From: Aquificota bacterium | GTDB lineage: Bacteria > Aquificota > Aquificia > Aquificales > Hydrogenothermaceae | Assembly: GCA_013153295.1 (NCBI GenBank) | Contig: JAADEV010000046.1 | Coordinates: 1-9,237 of the forward strand | DNA: 9,237 nucleotides | Direction: 5' to 3' | In this document: positions 1-7,955 of the stretch, piece by piece | How the letters are laid out: each line of letters starts with the position of its first letter | Numbering within the stretch: the stretch's first letter is position 1 | Program-made: the position numbers and the translations under genes | Notes under the pieces: model-generated | What the model saw: only the letters and a program-made list of their open reading frames with translations | What the model was told of the DNA's origin: nothing | The model's database searches: none

Positions 1-114
1 GGGGATAAAAGGATAAAATAAAATTAATAAATTACTTTCTGTGTATTTTTATTTTTATAGGTAGTAAAGATCGTTTGTTTTTTATATAGAACCGATAGTA
101 GGTAGTGTATCAGA
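1..114. other. AT-rich leader upstream of the tRNA nucleotidyltransferase gene
   Basis: No coding region, RNA gene or repeat array is visible here. The stretch is dominated by A/T runs and contains several -10-like sequences (for example TATATA at 83-88), but none has a convincing -35 partner at 16-18 bp, so I do not call a promoter. A weak purine-rich ribosome-binding candidate (AGGTAG, 100-105) lies about 10 nt before the ATG at 115. An in-frame TAG at 103-105 excludes a longer N-terminus for the downstream gene. Confidence 0.5.
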
Positions 115-1347
115 ATGCCTCACAACCTTAAATTGCCTGTTCAGACTGTTCGGCTTTTGGAGGAGATAGGGAGTTTAGCTGAAAAGATGGGATACAGGGC
201 TTTTTTAGTTGGGGGGATTGTAAGGGATATACTTATGGGAAGGGAAAACTTGGATATAGATATTACTGTAGAGGGGGACGCCCCAACCCTTGTTAAAAAG
301 TTTGCCACAGAGAGGGGATATAGATACCATATCTACCCTGAGTTTATGACTGCCCAGCTTACAACTGATACAGGTTTAAAGGTGGATTTTGCCACCACAA
401 GGAAAGAGAAATACAGCCACCCTGGGGCTTACCCTGAAGTGGAAAGGGCAACTATAGAGGAGGATTTATTTAGAAGGGATTTTACAATTAACGCAATGGC
501 TTTGGAGATTACAGAGGGTAGTTTTGGCAAGCTGATAGACCCTTTCGGCGGTGAAAGGGATATAAAAAACAAGGTTATAAAAATACTACACAAGGACAGC
601 TTTGTAGAAGACCCTATAAGGATACTTAGGGCTTTAAGGTTTGCAGGAAGATTTAGATTTAAACTTGAAGGGGAAACGGAAAGGCTACTTAAAACAGCTG
701 TTAAAGGGGGATACCTACAATACGCCCCAACAGGGAGGGTTAACCTTGAGTTAGGAAACACACTTAAAGAGGATAGGGTGAAGGATATACTCCTTTTAAT
801 GGGGAGGTATGGTGTCCTTGAAAGCCTTGGGTTTGCCACCGATGATAGGTGGGCGGAGGTTTTAAACAGACTACCTGAGACTGTTAGATGGTTTAAAGAC
901 AGTTTAGGCTGGCAGGTGGACACCGCCCCTGTATACCTACTTTCTGTTTTATACCCTTTACCTGAGGAAACGGCAGAAGGTTTATTAGAAAAATACCATT
1001 TTGAAGGGTATAAGCCTGCTATAAAGGATTTTTACCTGTTAAAGGGAAAAGAGGCGGAAAAGAACTCAGATTTATACAAAAGTATAAAAAACAGGAACAG
1101 GGAGGCAGTTGTTTTCTGGACAGCTTACAGAGGCTTGGGGAACAGGATAAAGGGTATCCTTGAAAAGGAAAAAGAAAAACCAATATCGGGGAAAGATTTA
1201 AAGGAACTAAAGATACCACCTTCACCGTTATACAGGGAGATAATAGATGATGTTTTTTATAAACATTTAGATGGTGAGATAAAAGACAGGGAGGAGGCTT
1301 TAAGGTATATTAAGCAGACCTACCTTTCCGAAGGTCAGAAACAATAA
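115..1347 (+). CDS. cca: Class II tRNA nucleotidyltransferase (CCA-adding family; could be an A-adding or CC-adding variant)
   Basis: Adds or repairs the 3'-terminal CCA, or part of it, on tRNAs in the cytoplasm, using CTP/ATP without a nucleic acid template. The 410-aa protein carries the class II motifs in order: LVGG-x-VRD at residues 31-38, the metal-binding DxD at D47/D49 with a third carboxylate candidate at D91, motif B RRDFTINAMA at 120-129, a DPFGG-x-x-D motif at 142-149, and motif D EDPIRILRALRF at 165-176, whose E165, D166 and R169 are the usual ATP/CTP-selecting residues. The C-terminal half is helical, as in the tRNA-binding neck, body and tail. The length is close to that of the family. 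ATG 115 is the first start after an in-frame TAG at 103. Some Aquificota split CCA addition between A-adding and CC-adding enzymes; the motifs seen do not settle which activity this one has. No DHH or CBS extension is present. The 3' end overlaps the convergent emrB-like gene by 38 bp. The family assignment is secure and the exact activity is open. Confidence 0.93.
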   Translation: MPHNLKLPVQTVRLLEEIGSLAEKMGYRAFLVGGIVRDILMGRENLDIDITVEGDAPTLVKKFATERGYRYHIYPEFMTAQLTTDTGLKVDFATTRKEKYSHPGAYPEVERATIEEDLFRRDFTINAMALEITEGSFGKLIDPFGGERDIKNKVIKILHKDSFVEDPIRILRALRFAGRFRFKLEGETERLLKTAVKGGYLQYAPTGRVNLELGNTLKEDRVKDILLLMGRYGVLESLGFATDDRWAEVLNRLPETVRWFKDSLGWQVDTAPVYLLSVLYPLPEETAEGLLEKYHFEGYKPAIKDFYLLKGKEAEKNSDLYKSIKNRNREAVVFWTAYRGLGNRIKGILEKEKEKPISGKDLKELKIPPSPLYREIIDDVFYKHLDGEIKDREEALRYIKQTYLSEGQKQ

Positions 1348-2851
1348 GAACCACAACAGGTAAAGCCCCTAAAAGACCGTAAAGCCCTGCTGTAAAAAAT
1401 GTGTCCTGAAAAGACCAGTTCATACTATATAGATACTGAACCTTGTAAAGGACAGCCTTTGCCAGTTTTTCAGCCTTTTCAGGGAAGGTAAACTGTTGGA
1501 AAAGGGCTGTATACTCCTGTAGCTTGTAGCTTATATACTCTGTATTCTGCATATTAAGTATACCTTCGTAATGTTCATATCCGTATCTGTAAAGGTTGTT
1601 TGTTGCAATAGCAGTCCCAAAAGAACCGCCTATAAACCTTGAGTAGTGTAGCAACCCTGTCCCCAAAGATGTTTTGTCCCCAAGATTTCTTAAAGCCATA
1701 GTTGTTACAGGTGCAAAAAACATACCAAGTGCAATCCCAAGGGGTATTGTCATTAATGCCGCCTTCAGGTTAGGTGTAAAGTAATCCAGTTTAGGGAGGA
1801 AGTATAGGGAGGCTATTAAATACACAACAACAGCTGTATAAAGGACTTTCTTTTCCCCTATTTTGTCAGACAGGATACCTGCTATAGGTGAAAACAAGGC
1901 TATAAAAACTGCAAAGGCAAGGATATGCAACCCTGCCCCAAATGTGGACAGCCCCTTTAGATGTTCAAAATACAGCGGTAAAAGGTAAAAGGTCTGATAC
2001 ATAGAAAACCCAAGTAAAAGGAAAAAAATGGAAAAACCTACAAAATACTCCTTATTCTTAAATATGGAAAAATCTATAAGCGGTTCCTTTGAAACCATCT
2101 CTGAAAGGAAGTAAAACAGCAAGCTAAAAACAGCTATTATAAACAGGTAGACAATAAAATTAGACATAAACCAGCCAAGCTGTTGCCCCTTTGACAGCAG
2201 GACAAGTGTGGAGATTGTAAATGAAGACAGGAAGAAAAAGGAGACAAAGTTAAGTTTAGCCTTCTCCCTTATTGTGCTTGTTTCAGGTAGGTAGAAAATT
2301 GCCATAAGGACTGTAAGTATTCCAAATGGTATATTTATAAAAAATACCCACCGCCAGTTTAGATACTCTGTAATGTATCCCCCAAGTGTGGGACCAATGG
2401 AAGGTGCAAAGCTAACCCCAAGCCCAAATATACCCATAGCCAGCCCTTTTTTCTCAGGGGGATAAACGGAAAAGAGAATAGCCTGTGCTGTAGCCATAAT
2501 GAACGCTTCACCGATACCCTGTAGGACACGGGCGGTAATCATACTCTCAAGGCTGTCTGATACCCCACACCAGAAGGAGGCTACTGTAAAAATAGCTACC
2601 CCTATAATGTAGATTTTCCTTAAGCCAAAGTTTTTATCAAGCCACTGGGCAAGTATTAACATTGTGGCTGAGGCTATCATATAAGCTGTAATAACCCACT
2701 GGACACCATACAGGTCTGTTTTTAAAGGGGCGGTTATCTTTGGGACAATAATATCCACTATAGTGGTGTCAAGGACAGCCATAAAAGCCCCAAGCATTAC
2801 AATAACAGTGATTAAAGCCCTTTCCAGTGGGGATATTTGCTGGTAAATCAT
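1310..2851 (-). CDS. emrB: EmrB/QacA-type MFS multidrug efflux transporter (DHA2, 14 TM)
   Basis: Inner-membrane proton-driven exporter of the drug:H+ antiporter-2 family, and the pump of the tripartite system encoded here. The protein is 513 aa, the usual family length, and consists of regularly spaced hydrophobic helices. Visible signatures are motif D1 LDTTIVDIIVP at residues 27-37, a motif A-like LDKNFGLRKIYIIG at 71-84 after TM2, motif B ARVLQGIGEA at 107-116 with the conserved R108, motif C APSIGPTLGGYI at 149-160, and a second motif A copy, GILSDKIGEKKVL, at 325-337. A hydrophilic stretch at about 420-478 before the last helix is the extracytoplasmic loop seen in EmrB-like proteins. 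The start ATG overlaps the stop of the EmrA-like gene in an ATGA arrangement, and AAAGGA lies 4-5 nt before it. It is the last gene of the leftward cluster. The substrate cannot be told from sequence. Confidence 0.92.
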   Translation of the reverse strand: MIYQQISPLERALITVIVMLGAFMAVLDTTIVDIIVPKITAPLKTDLYGVQWVITAYMIASATMLILAQWLDKNFGLRKIYIIGVAIFTVASFWCGVSDSLESMITARVLQGIGEAFIMATAQAILFSVYPPEKKGLAMGIFGLGVSFAPSIGPTLGGYITEYLNWRWVFFINIPFGILTVLMAIFYLPETSTIREKAKLNFVSFFFLSSFTISTLVLLSKGQQLGWFMSNFIVYLFIIAVFSLLFYFLSEMVSKEPLIDFSIFKNKEYFVGFSIFFLLLGFSMYQTFYLLPLYFEHLKGLSTFGAGLHILAFAVFIALFSPIAGILSDKIGEKKVLYTAVVVYLIASLYFLPKLDYFTPNLKAALMTIPLGIALGMFFAPVTTMALRNLGDKTSLGTGLLHYSRFIGGSFGTAIATNNLYRYGYEHYEGILNMQNTEYISYKLQEYTALFQQFTFPEKAEKLAKAVLYKVQYLYSMNWSFQDTFFTAGLYGLLGALPVVVLIVSDLRKGRSA

Positions 2852-3975
2852 TCTGTCCTTTTTATCTCAACCTCCCCGCTGAGACCTACCTTTAGTAGGG
2901 AGGTATTTCCCTTTGTTATCTTTACTTTTATAGGTATCCTTTGGGCTACCTTTGTAAACTCCCCTGCTGTAATATCCCTTGGAACTAACGCAAACTTTGA
3001 TGCTGTAGCTGGGTTTATCTCCTCAACAACCCCTTCAAACTCCTCGTCTGGGTAGGCGTCTATATGTATCTTTACAGGGTTTCCAACTTTAACACCCTTT
3101 AGTTTTGTCTCCTCAAGTAAAACCTTTATGTAAAACTTGCCTTCAGGGACTACTGAGTATACAGGTCTTGATGGGGGGACAACCTCACCTACACTTACAA
3201 ATTTTTTGGCAATATAACCGCTGTAAGGGGAGGTAAGGGTTGTGTATTTTATAAGGTTCTGTGTGTCTTCCGCTTCCTTTAACAGTGCTTGTATGTTCCC
3301 CTGTATACCCTGTATCTCCCTTTGTAGGTATGGTATTGTTTTTTCCTCAGATTTTGCCAGTTTTATACCTTCTTCAGCCTTTCTTAGGGATATCTTCAAC
3401 TGTGCTATTTTTTCCTTTATATAGGCTTTTTTTAATGTTAGAACCTTTAGTTTGGTTTTTACCTCTTCATACTTTCTTTTAGGTATCAGGTCTTTTTCCG
3501 CAAGGTATCTGAACCTTTCCTCATCTTTTTTGGTAAGTTTTATCTGGGCTTCAACCTGTTTTAATTCCTTCCTTAAAGCTGATATTTCCTTTTGTATCTG
3601 TTTTTTTGTAAGCTCTGCCTGTTTTACTTTTATTTCTATCTGTTTCTTTACCTTTTCCAGTTTTACCTGAAGGGCTTTTTTCTTTTCTTCAAGGGCTTTT
3701 ATCCTGCTTTGTATACCATTTAGTTTTACCCTGTAGTCTGTATCATCTATCTTTGCCAATACTTCGCCCTTTTCTACCCTGTCCCCTTCCTTTTTATATA
3801 GCTTGATTATCCTGCCACCTACCCTGTGGAAGGACAGGTTAGCCATATCCTCTGTTTCAACAAATACCGCATCTGTTATGGCATACTCTATCCTATGTTT
3901 CACCCACTTGAAGGCAAACACACCGAAGGCAACAATTAACACAAGTAGGATTACAATCCCAATTTTATTCTTCAC
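2848..3975 (-). CDS. emrA: EmrA/HlyD-family periplasmic membrane fusion protein
   Basis: Adaptor anchored in the inner membrane that links the MFS pump to the outer-membrane channel. In the 375-aa protein there is a short cytoplasmic start, one membrane segment (about residues 5-25), the first half of the lipoyl/barrel-sandwich domain (GGRIIKLYKKEGDRVEKGEVLAKID, key G53-G54, G64, G70), a long Lys/Glu-rich coiled-coil hairpin at about 78-240 with a tip-like break near 157-170, the second lipoyl half (LTSPYSGYIAKKFVSVGEVV at 247-266), and a beta-barrel region ending in the HlyD/EmrA-like SKFALVPRDITAGEFTKVAQRIPIKV segment around 326-351. The start is GTG at 3975; an in-frame TAA lies six bases upstream at 3979-3981, so no longer start is possible. 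GAGGG about 10 nt upstream is the likely ribosome-binding site. It overlaps the TolC-like gene by 11 bp and the EmrB-like gene by 4 bp, which suggests coupled translation. Confidence 0.92.
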   Translation of the reverse strand: MKNKIGIVILLVLIVAFGVFAFKWVKHRIEYAITDAVFVETEDMANLSFHRVGGRIIKLYKKEGDRVEKGEVLAKIDDTDYRVKLNGIQSRIKALEEKKKALQVKLEKVKKQIEIKVKQAELTKKQIQKEISALRKELKQVEAQIKLTKKDEERFRYLAEKDLIPKRKYEEVKTKLKVLTLKKAYIKEKIAQLKISLRKAEEGIKLAKSEEKTIPYLQREIQGIQGNIQALLKEAEDTQNLIKYTTLTSPYSGYIAKKFVSVGEVVPPSRPVYSVVPEGKFYIKVLLEETKLKGVKVGNPVKIHIDAYPDEEFEGVVEEINPATASKFALVPRDITAGEFTKVAQRIPIKVKITKGNTSLLKVGLSGEVEIKRTE

Positions 3976-5269
3976 AGCTTATACACCCTCCAACCGCTTC
4001 CTGTAGGTTTACAACAGCCTTTAACAGCTGGTAGTAGGACACCTCCCTTTCCTTCCTTGCCCCTGTAAGTATACTTTCTGCATCAAGGACATCTGTTGTG
4101 GTGGCAAGCTGATGTTTAAACTGCTCCACAACCATTCTGTAGTATTCCTCCGCCTCTTCAACTGAGGCTTCTGACAGCTTAAGGTTGTATACCGCCACTT
4201 TAAAGTCGTTGTAAGCCTTTTTTACCTGTAGCTTTATCTGGTTTTTTATACTATTTTCCTTTTCTTTTATTTGTAGGGCTTTTGTTTTTTCTTTCAAGGA
4301 TTTGTAGTAAGGGGCTTTACCTTGGAACTGCCAGTTTATCAGCAGTGATAACGCCACATTTCCCTTCGGTGATATGTATGGGTTTTGGTCTGTCCAAAAC
4401 AGTTTACCCTGTAGGACAACCTTTGGGTAAAAGTCTGAAAGGTAGGCTTTTGACAGGGCTTTTGTCTGCTCCTGTTTTGTTTTTAGGTATCTAAGTATAT
4501 ACCTGTTGTGTATTGCCCTTTGGTAAAGGTCTTTCAGTTTTAGATTTTTAGGTGGTTTTATTTTAGGCTGTTCAACTGTTATTTTACTGTCTATCGGTCT
4601 GTTAAGTAATGTGTTTAGTTTTGATTTTGCAAGTTTTAGCTGTCCTTCAGCCTTTTTTAAATCCCTTTTTACTTTGGCTATCTTTACCTTTGTCTGGAGT
4701 ATATCTACCTTTGCCACAAGCCCTTTTTTGTAATACTCCTTAACCATACTGTAATGTTTTTCCACAGCTTTAAGCTGTTTTTGATAAACCTCCACAACTG
4801 CCTTTGCAGATAAAACATCTAAGTAAGCCCTTTTAACCTCCGCTGATAGGGAGTTAACCTTTTCCTTTAGTATCTGTTCTTCACCTTTTTTGTGTAGTTT
4901 TGCCACCTTAAGCTGTTGTGGTCTGGCGAACCCTGTAAACAGGTAGTAGTTAACCCCTAAGTCTATGTAGGAAAAATCCTTATCGTATGCTTTAAATTTA
5001 AGTGGGAATGGGAGTATTCCCGCTGGCACTGTTGTGTATGGGGTTTCGTTCATTGTTGTATAGGATAGGTTTGAGAAGATTACAGGCATATAAAGGTTTT
5101 CAGTTTCTTTTATATAAAGGGTGGCTTCCTTTATGCTGTATATCTGACTTTTTATTAAAGGGTTGTTTTTTAGGGCTGTTTGGACAGCCTCCTCCATACT
5201 TATCCCTAAGGCTAAGGTTGGTGTTAAAAAGGCTGTTAGTAATGCCCCTTTTACAACCCTTTTAAGCAA
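3965..5269 (-). CDS. tolC: TolC-like outer-membrane efflux protein (OEP family)
   Basis: Outer-membrane channel-tunnel subunit that would complete the EmrAB-type exporter. The 434-aa product starts with an N-terminal signal peptide (MLKRVVKG followed by a hydrophobic core, likely cleavage after A20 or nearby). Two OEP repeats follow: residues about 23-225, with the helix segment KKGLVAKVDILQTKVKIA at 181-198, and about 242-427, with the matching HQLATTTDVLDAESIL at 386-401; both resemble the conserved loop-helix of TolC proteins. The start is TTG at 5269; an in-frame TAA lies just upstream and the first internal ATG (codon 25) would remove the signal peptide. AGGG about 9 nt upstream, or the closer AAAAGG, may serve as ribosome-binding site. 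It overlaps mutS by 8 bp and the EmrA-like gene by 11 bp. An oddity is the C-terminus, which ends in CISCEE, a CxxC placed at the periplasmic end of the protein. Confidence 0.9.
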   Translation of the reverse strand: MLKRVVKGALLTAFLTPTLALGISMEEAVQTALKNNPLIKSQIYSIKEATLYIKETENLYMPVIFSNLSYTTMNETPYTTVPAGILPFPLKFKAYDKDFSYIDLGVNYYLFTGFARPQQLKVAKLHKKGEEQILKEKVNSLSAEVKRAYLDVLSAKAVVEVYQKQLKAVEKHYSMVKEYYKKGLVAKVDILQTKVKIAKVKRDLKKAEGQLKLAKSKLNTLLNRPIDSKITVEQPKIKPPKNLKLKDLYQRAIHNRYILRYLKTKQEQTKALSKAYLSDFYPKVVLQGKLFWTDQNPYISPKGNVALSLLINWQFQGKAPYYKSLKEKTKALQIKEKENSIKNQIKLQVKKAYNDFKVAVYNLKLSEASVEEAEEYYRMVVEQFKHQLATTTDVLDAESILTGARKEREVSYYQLLKAVVNLQEAVGGCISCEE

Positions 5270-7868
5270 ACCTTTTTACCCTGCTTTTTATATTGTTTAG
5301 GAACACCATCGCCTCTATAGGGGTCATTGTTGCAAGGTCTATATCCTGTATTTCTTTTATTATCTGTTTTATCTCTTCATCTTCCATAGGTAGGGTAAGC
5401 TGTTTTAGTATATGCTCCTCCCTTTGCTGGTTTTCTTCTTTGTAGCTGTATCTTTGCTGGGGTATGTTTTGGATACTTTCCTCCTGTCCCTGTTGTAGCT
5501 GGTATAGTATCTGGTAAGCCCTCTGTATTATCTCCTCTTTTATCCCTGCAAGTTTTGCCACGTGTATACCGTAGCTTTTGTCTGAAAATCCCTCCATTAC
5601 AGTGTATAGGAACTTTATATCCTCCCCTTCCTCTTTTATATGCATATGGAAGTTTTTAACCCCCTTTATATCCTCTTCTAACTTTGTTAGCTCGTGGTAA
5701 TGGGTTGCAAACAGTGTTTTTGCTTTAATATTTTTTGCAATATACTCTGATATAGCCCAAGCTATAGAAAGTCCGTCGTATGTGCTTGTCCCCCTTCCTA
5801 TCTCATCAAGGACAACAAAGCTCCTCTCTGTAATATTGTTAAGTATGTTTGCCACCTCAAGCATCTCCACCATAAATGTGGACAGCCCTTTGGAGAGAAC
5901 ATCTCCAGAACCTATTCTGGTGTATATCCCGTCTACAACCCCAATCTCTCCGCTTTTTGCAGGTATAAACGAACCTGCCTGTGCAAGTATCAGTATTAAA
6001 GCGGACTGGCGGATAAAGGTGCTTTTCCCTGCCATATTGGGACCGGTAATAATATGGAAAAAGGAGTTTTCGTCCATATAAAGGTTGTTAGGGACAAAGT
6101 TTTCAACATACTCCTTTATAACAGGGTGGTATCCCTCTTTTATATCTATCTTGTAGCTGTCTGTTATCTTAGGTTTGACCCAGCCCTTTTCAGCTGATAC
6201 TGTAGCTAACGATTGGACGGCATCTATAACCGCTACCTTATGTGAACTTTTTGCTATCTGGTCTGACAGGGAAGATACATAATCCCTAAGCTCCATAAAC
6301 AGTTTATACTCAAGGGCTTTTATCTTTTCATCTGCGGAAAGTATCTTTTCCTCAAACCTCTGTAGCTCCTCTGTGGTAAACCTTTCTGCGTTTGTTAAGG
6401 TCTGTCTCCTTTTGTAATGGGGAGGGACAAACTTAAGGTTTGGTTTTGTTATCTCTATGTAGTATCCCATCACTTTGTTAAAGCCAACTTTTAGGCTTTG
6501 TATACCTGTAAGTTTCCTCTGCTCCTCCTGAAATTGTTTAACCCATTTATCACCTTTCTCCTTTATCTCCTTAAGCTCATCTAAATCTCTGTTAACACCT
6601 TTTTTTATTAAGCCTCCCTCTTTCAGGTGTATAGGCGGGTTTTCTTCAAGGTATCTGTCCATTTTATCTGTTAGATGGTCAAAATCCTGTATACCGCCGA
6701 ATATATCCCGTAGGTATGGGGATTTTAGTTTACCTGTTAAGCCCTTTAGCCTTTTTACATTTAGTAGTGATTGTTTTAGGGCTACCATATCCCTTGGGGT
6801 CATTGTCCCTGAGGATATTTTTGCAATAAGCCTTTCTATATCAAATATCCCGTCAAGTATCTCCCTTATCTCCTCCCTTAATGTAGGGTTGTTTACAAGC
6901 TCTTCTACAGCCTCCAGTCTCCTTTCTATATCCCCTTTGTCCTTAAGTGGGTGTAGTAGGAAAAACTTTAGCCTCCTTTTACCCATACCTGTTAATGTTC
7001 TGTCTATTGTTTTAAATAGGGAGACATTTCCTTCGTTGGCTACCACTATCTCAAGGTGTTTCTGGGCTGAGTAATCAAGTCTTATATACCTTTCCCCGTG
7101 GTATGGCTTTAGGGGATTAATAAACGGTAAAAAGCCCTTCTGTGTATATTTGGCGTAGCTAAGTAATGCGGAAGCGGAATACAGTGCAGGTAAATCCCTG
7201 TCTGTAAAACCAAACGATGTGTAGTGGGCGGTTTTGAAGAACTGTAAAAGTGATTTAAGGCTCTCCTGTGAAAAATCCCCTTCAGGTAGGTGTGTTATAA
7301 AAATCTCCTTAAAATGCTCTTTTATAAGCGGTATCTCCTTACCCTTTGGTAGGATTACCTCTTTAGGCTGGAACTTCCCTAAGAATGATATTAACCCTTC
7401 ACTGTCCATAACAGAGGCAAAAAACTCCCCTGTGGACAAATCAAGGTAGGAAACCCCAAATTTACTCCCTTCAGGGTATATTGAGACTACCGCTGACCTT
7501 AGTCTTTCGTTATCAAAGTATGTTCCCGGTGTTATAATCCTGATAACATCTCTTTTTACTATTCCCTTTGCCTTTGAGGCGTCCTCAAGCTGTTCACAGA
7601 TTGCTACCTTATGCCCCTTTGCCACAAGTCTACTTATATAACTGTCAGCTGAGTGGAAGGGGATACCACACATAGGGATATAACTGTCTTTACCTACCCT
7701 TTTTCTGGTAAGGGCTATATTTAACTCCTTTGCCCCTATATGGGCATCTTCGTAAAACAGCTCGTAAAAATCACCAAGTCTGTAAAGTAAAAGTGCATCT
7801 GGGTAATCACTTTTTATCCTGTGATACTGGGCAAGCATAGGAGTGGTTGGCTGGTCGTCTCTGGTCAT
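5262..7868 (-). CDS. mutS: DNA mismatch repair protein MutS
   Basis: Recognises mismatches and small loops and uses ATP to form the sliding clamp that starts mismatch repair. The 868-aa protein is full length for MutS1. The N-terminal mismatch-binding domain carries the Phe-x-Glu wedge in GDFYELF (F34, E36). Connector, lever and clamp domains fill about 120-560. The ATPase domain has Walker A GPNMAGKST (609-617), the STFMVEM signature region (663-669), Walker B VVLDEIGRGTS (685-695; D688, E689) and the switch FATHYHEL (720-727). After the ATPase, QLTLP at 823-827 resembles a beta-clamp-binding peptide, and the C-terminal helices include MTPIEAMVFLNNIKSRV (848-864). ATG 7868 is preceded by AGGGGG at about 5-nt spacing. 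It is the first gene of the leftward cluster, with an intrinsic terminator and a candidate promoter directly upstream. The wedge motif excludes the MutS2 branch. Confidence 0.97.
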   Translation of the reverse strand: MTRDDQPTTPMLAQYHRIKSDYPDALLLYRLGDFYELFYEDAHIGAKELNIALTRKRVGKDSYIPMCGIPFHSADSYISRLVAKGHKVAICEQLEDASKAKGIVKRDVIRIITPGTYFDNERLRSAVVSIYPEGSKFGVSYLDLSTGEFFASVMDSEGLISFLGKFQPKEVILPKGKEIPLIKEHFKEIFITHLPEGDFSQESLKSLLQFFKTAHYTSFGFTDRDLPALYSASALLSYAKYTQKGFLPFINPLKPYHGERYIRLDYSAQKHLEIVVANEGNVSLFKTIDRTLTGMGKRRLKFFLLHPLKDKGDIERRLEAVEELVNNPTLREEIREILDGIFDIERLIAKISSGTMTPRDMVALKQSLLNVKRLKGLTGKLKSPYLRDIFGGIQDFDHLTDKMDRYLEENPPIHLKEGGLIKKGVNRDLDELKEIKEKGDKWVKQFQEEQRKLTGIQSLKVGFNKVMGYYIEITKPNLKFVPPHYKRRQTLTNAERFTTEELQRFEEKILSADEKIKALEYKLFMELRDYVSSLSDQIAKSSHKVAVIDAVQSLATVSAEKGWVKPKITDSYKIDIKEGYHPVIKEYVENFVPNNLYMDENSFFHIITGPNMAGKSTFIRQSALILILAQAGSFIPAKSGEIGVVDGIYTRIGSGDVLSKGLSTFMVEMLEVANILNNITERSFVVLDEIGRGTSTYDGLSIAWAISEYIAKNIKAKTLFATHYHELTKLEEDIKGVKNFHMHIKEEGEDIKFLYTVMEGFSDKSYGIHVAKLAGIKEEIIQRAYQILYQLQQGQEESIQNIPQQRYSYKEENQQREEHILKQLTLPMEDEEIKQIIKEIQDIDLATMTPIEAMVFLNNIKSRVKRFA

Positions 7869-7886
7869 ACTACCCCCTGAAGGTAG

Positions 7887-7916
7887 AAAAAACCCTCCAA
7901 GTTTTTTATAGGGTTT
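7887..7916 (-). terminator. Rho-independent terminator after the cysteine-rich gene
   Basis: Read on the minus strand, AAACCCT (7916-7910) pairs with AGGGTTT (7896-7890) across a 13-nt loop, and the 3' arm runs directly into a stretch of six T (7892-7887). The stem has 7 bp with three G-C pairs, modest but well placed 33 nt after the stop codon at 7949 and 19 nt before the mutS ATG. It would end transcripts of the small exported protein and partly insulate mutS. Confidence 0.6.
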
Positions 7917-7947
7917 ATATTATTAGTCAGATATGGAAAGTTTGCAA
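7917..7947 (-). promoter_or_regulatory. Candidate sigma-70-type promoter for the mutS-efflux cluster
   Basis: On the minus strand TTGCAA (7947-7942) is followed by overlapping -10 candidates: TAATAA (7925-7920) at 16-bp spacing and TAATAT (7922-7917) at 19-bp spacing. The element lies just after the stop codon of the upstream gene and would start transcription around 7910-7913, inside the first arm of the terminator hairpin. The match is plausible but not perfect, and AT-rich intergenic DNA gives chance hits. Confidence 0.4.
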
Positions 7948-7955
7948 CTTATCTG
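7928..7955. repeat. 28-bp dyad over the mutS -35 region
   Basis: CAGATA (7928-7933) and TATCTG (7950-7955) form a perfect 6-bp inverted repeat with a 16-nt spacer that contains a second, off-centre inverted repeat, AAGTT-TGC-AACTT (7938-7950). The dyad spans the stop codon of the cysteine-rich gene and the putative mutS -35 box. It may be a protein-binding site, an RNA hairpin at the gene end, or chance. Confidence 0.25.

Noticed and set aside
1..60. Possible CRISPR or repeat-array remnant at the left edge (GGGATAAAA/AGGATAAAA-like copies)
   Set aside because: Only two short A-rich near-repeats occur, with no regular repeat-spacer spacing; simple AT-rich composition explains it.
429..923. 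164-codon minus-strand open frame inside the tRNA nucleotidyltransferase gene
   Set aside because: It lies fully antisense to a gene with all family motifs, is very Ser/Leu-rich as expected from a shadow frame, and has no recognisable domain.
1322..1335. Small inverted repeat ACCTT-TCCG-AAGGT near the convergent gene ends, considered as a bidirectional terminator
   Set aside because: The stem has only 5 bp and no T-run follows on either strand; it lies within both coding regions.
5782..6081. 99-codon plus-strand open frame inside mutS
   Set aside because: It is antisense to the MutS ATPase domain, whose codons are constrained, and its product has the Ser/Ile/Pro-rich look of a shadow translation.
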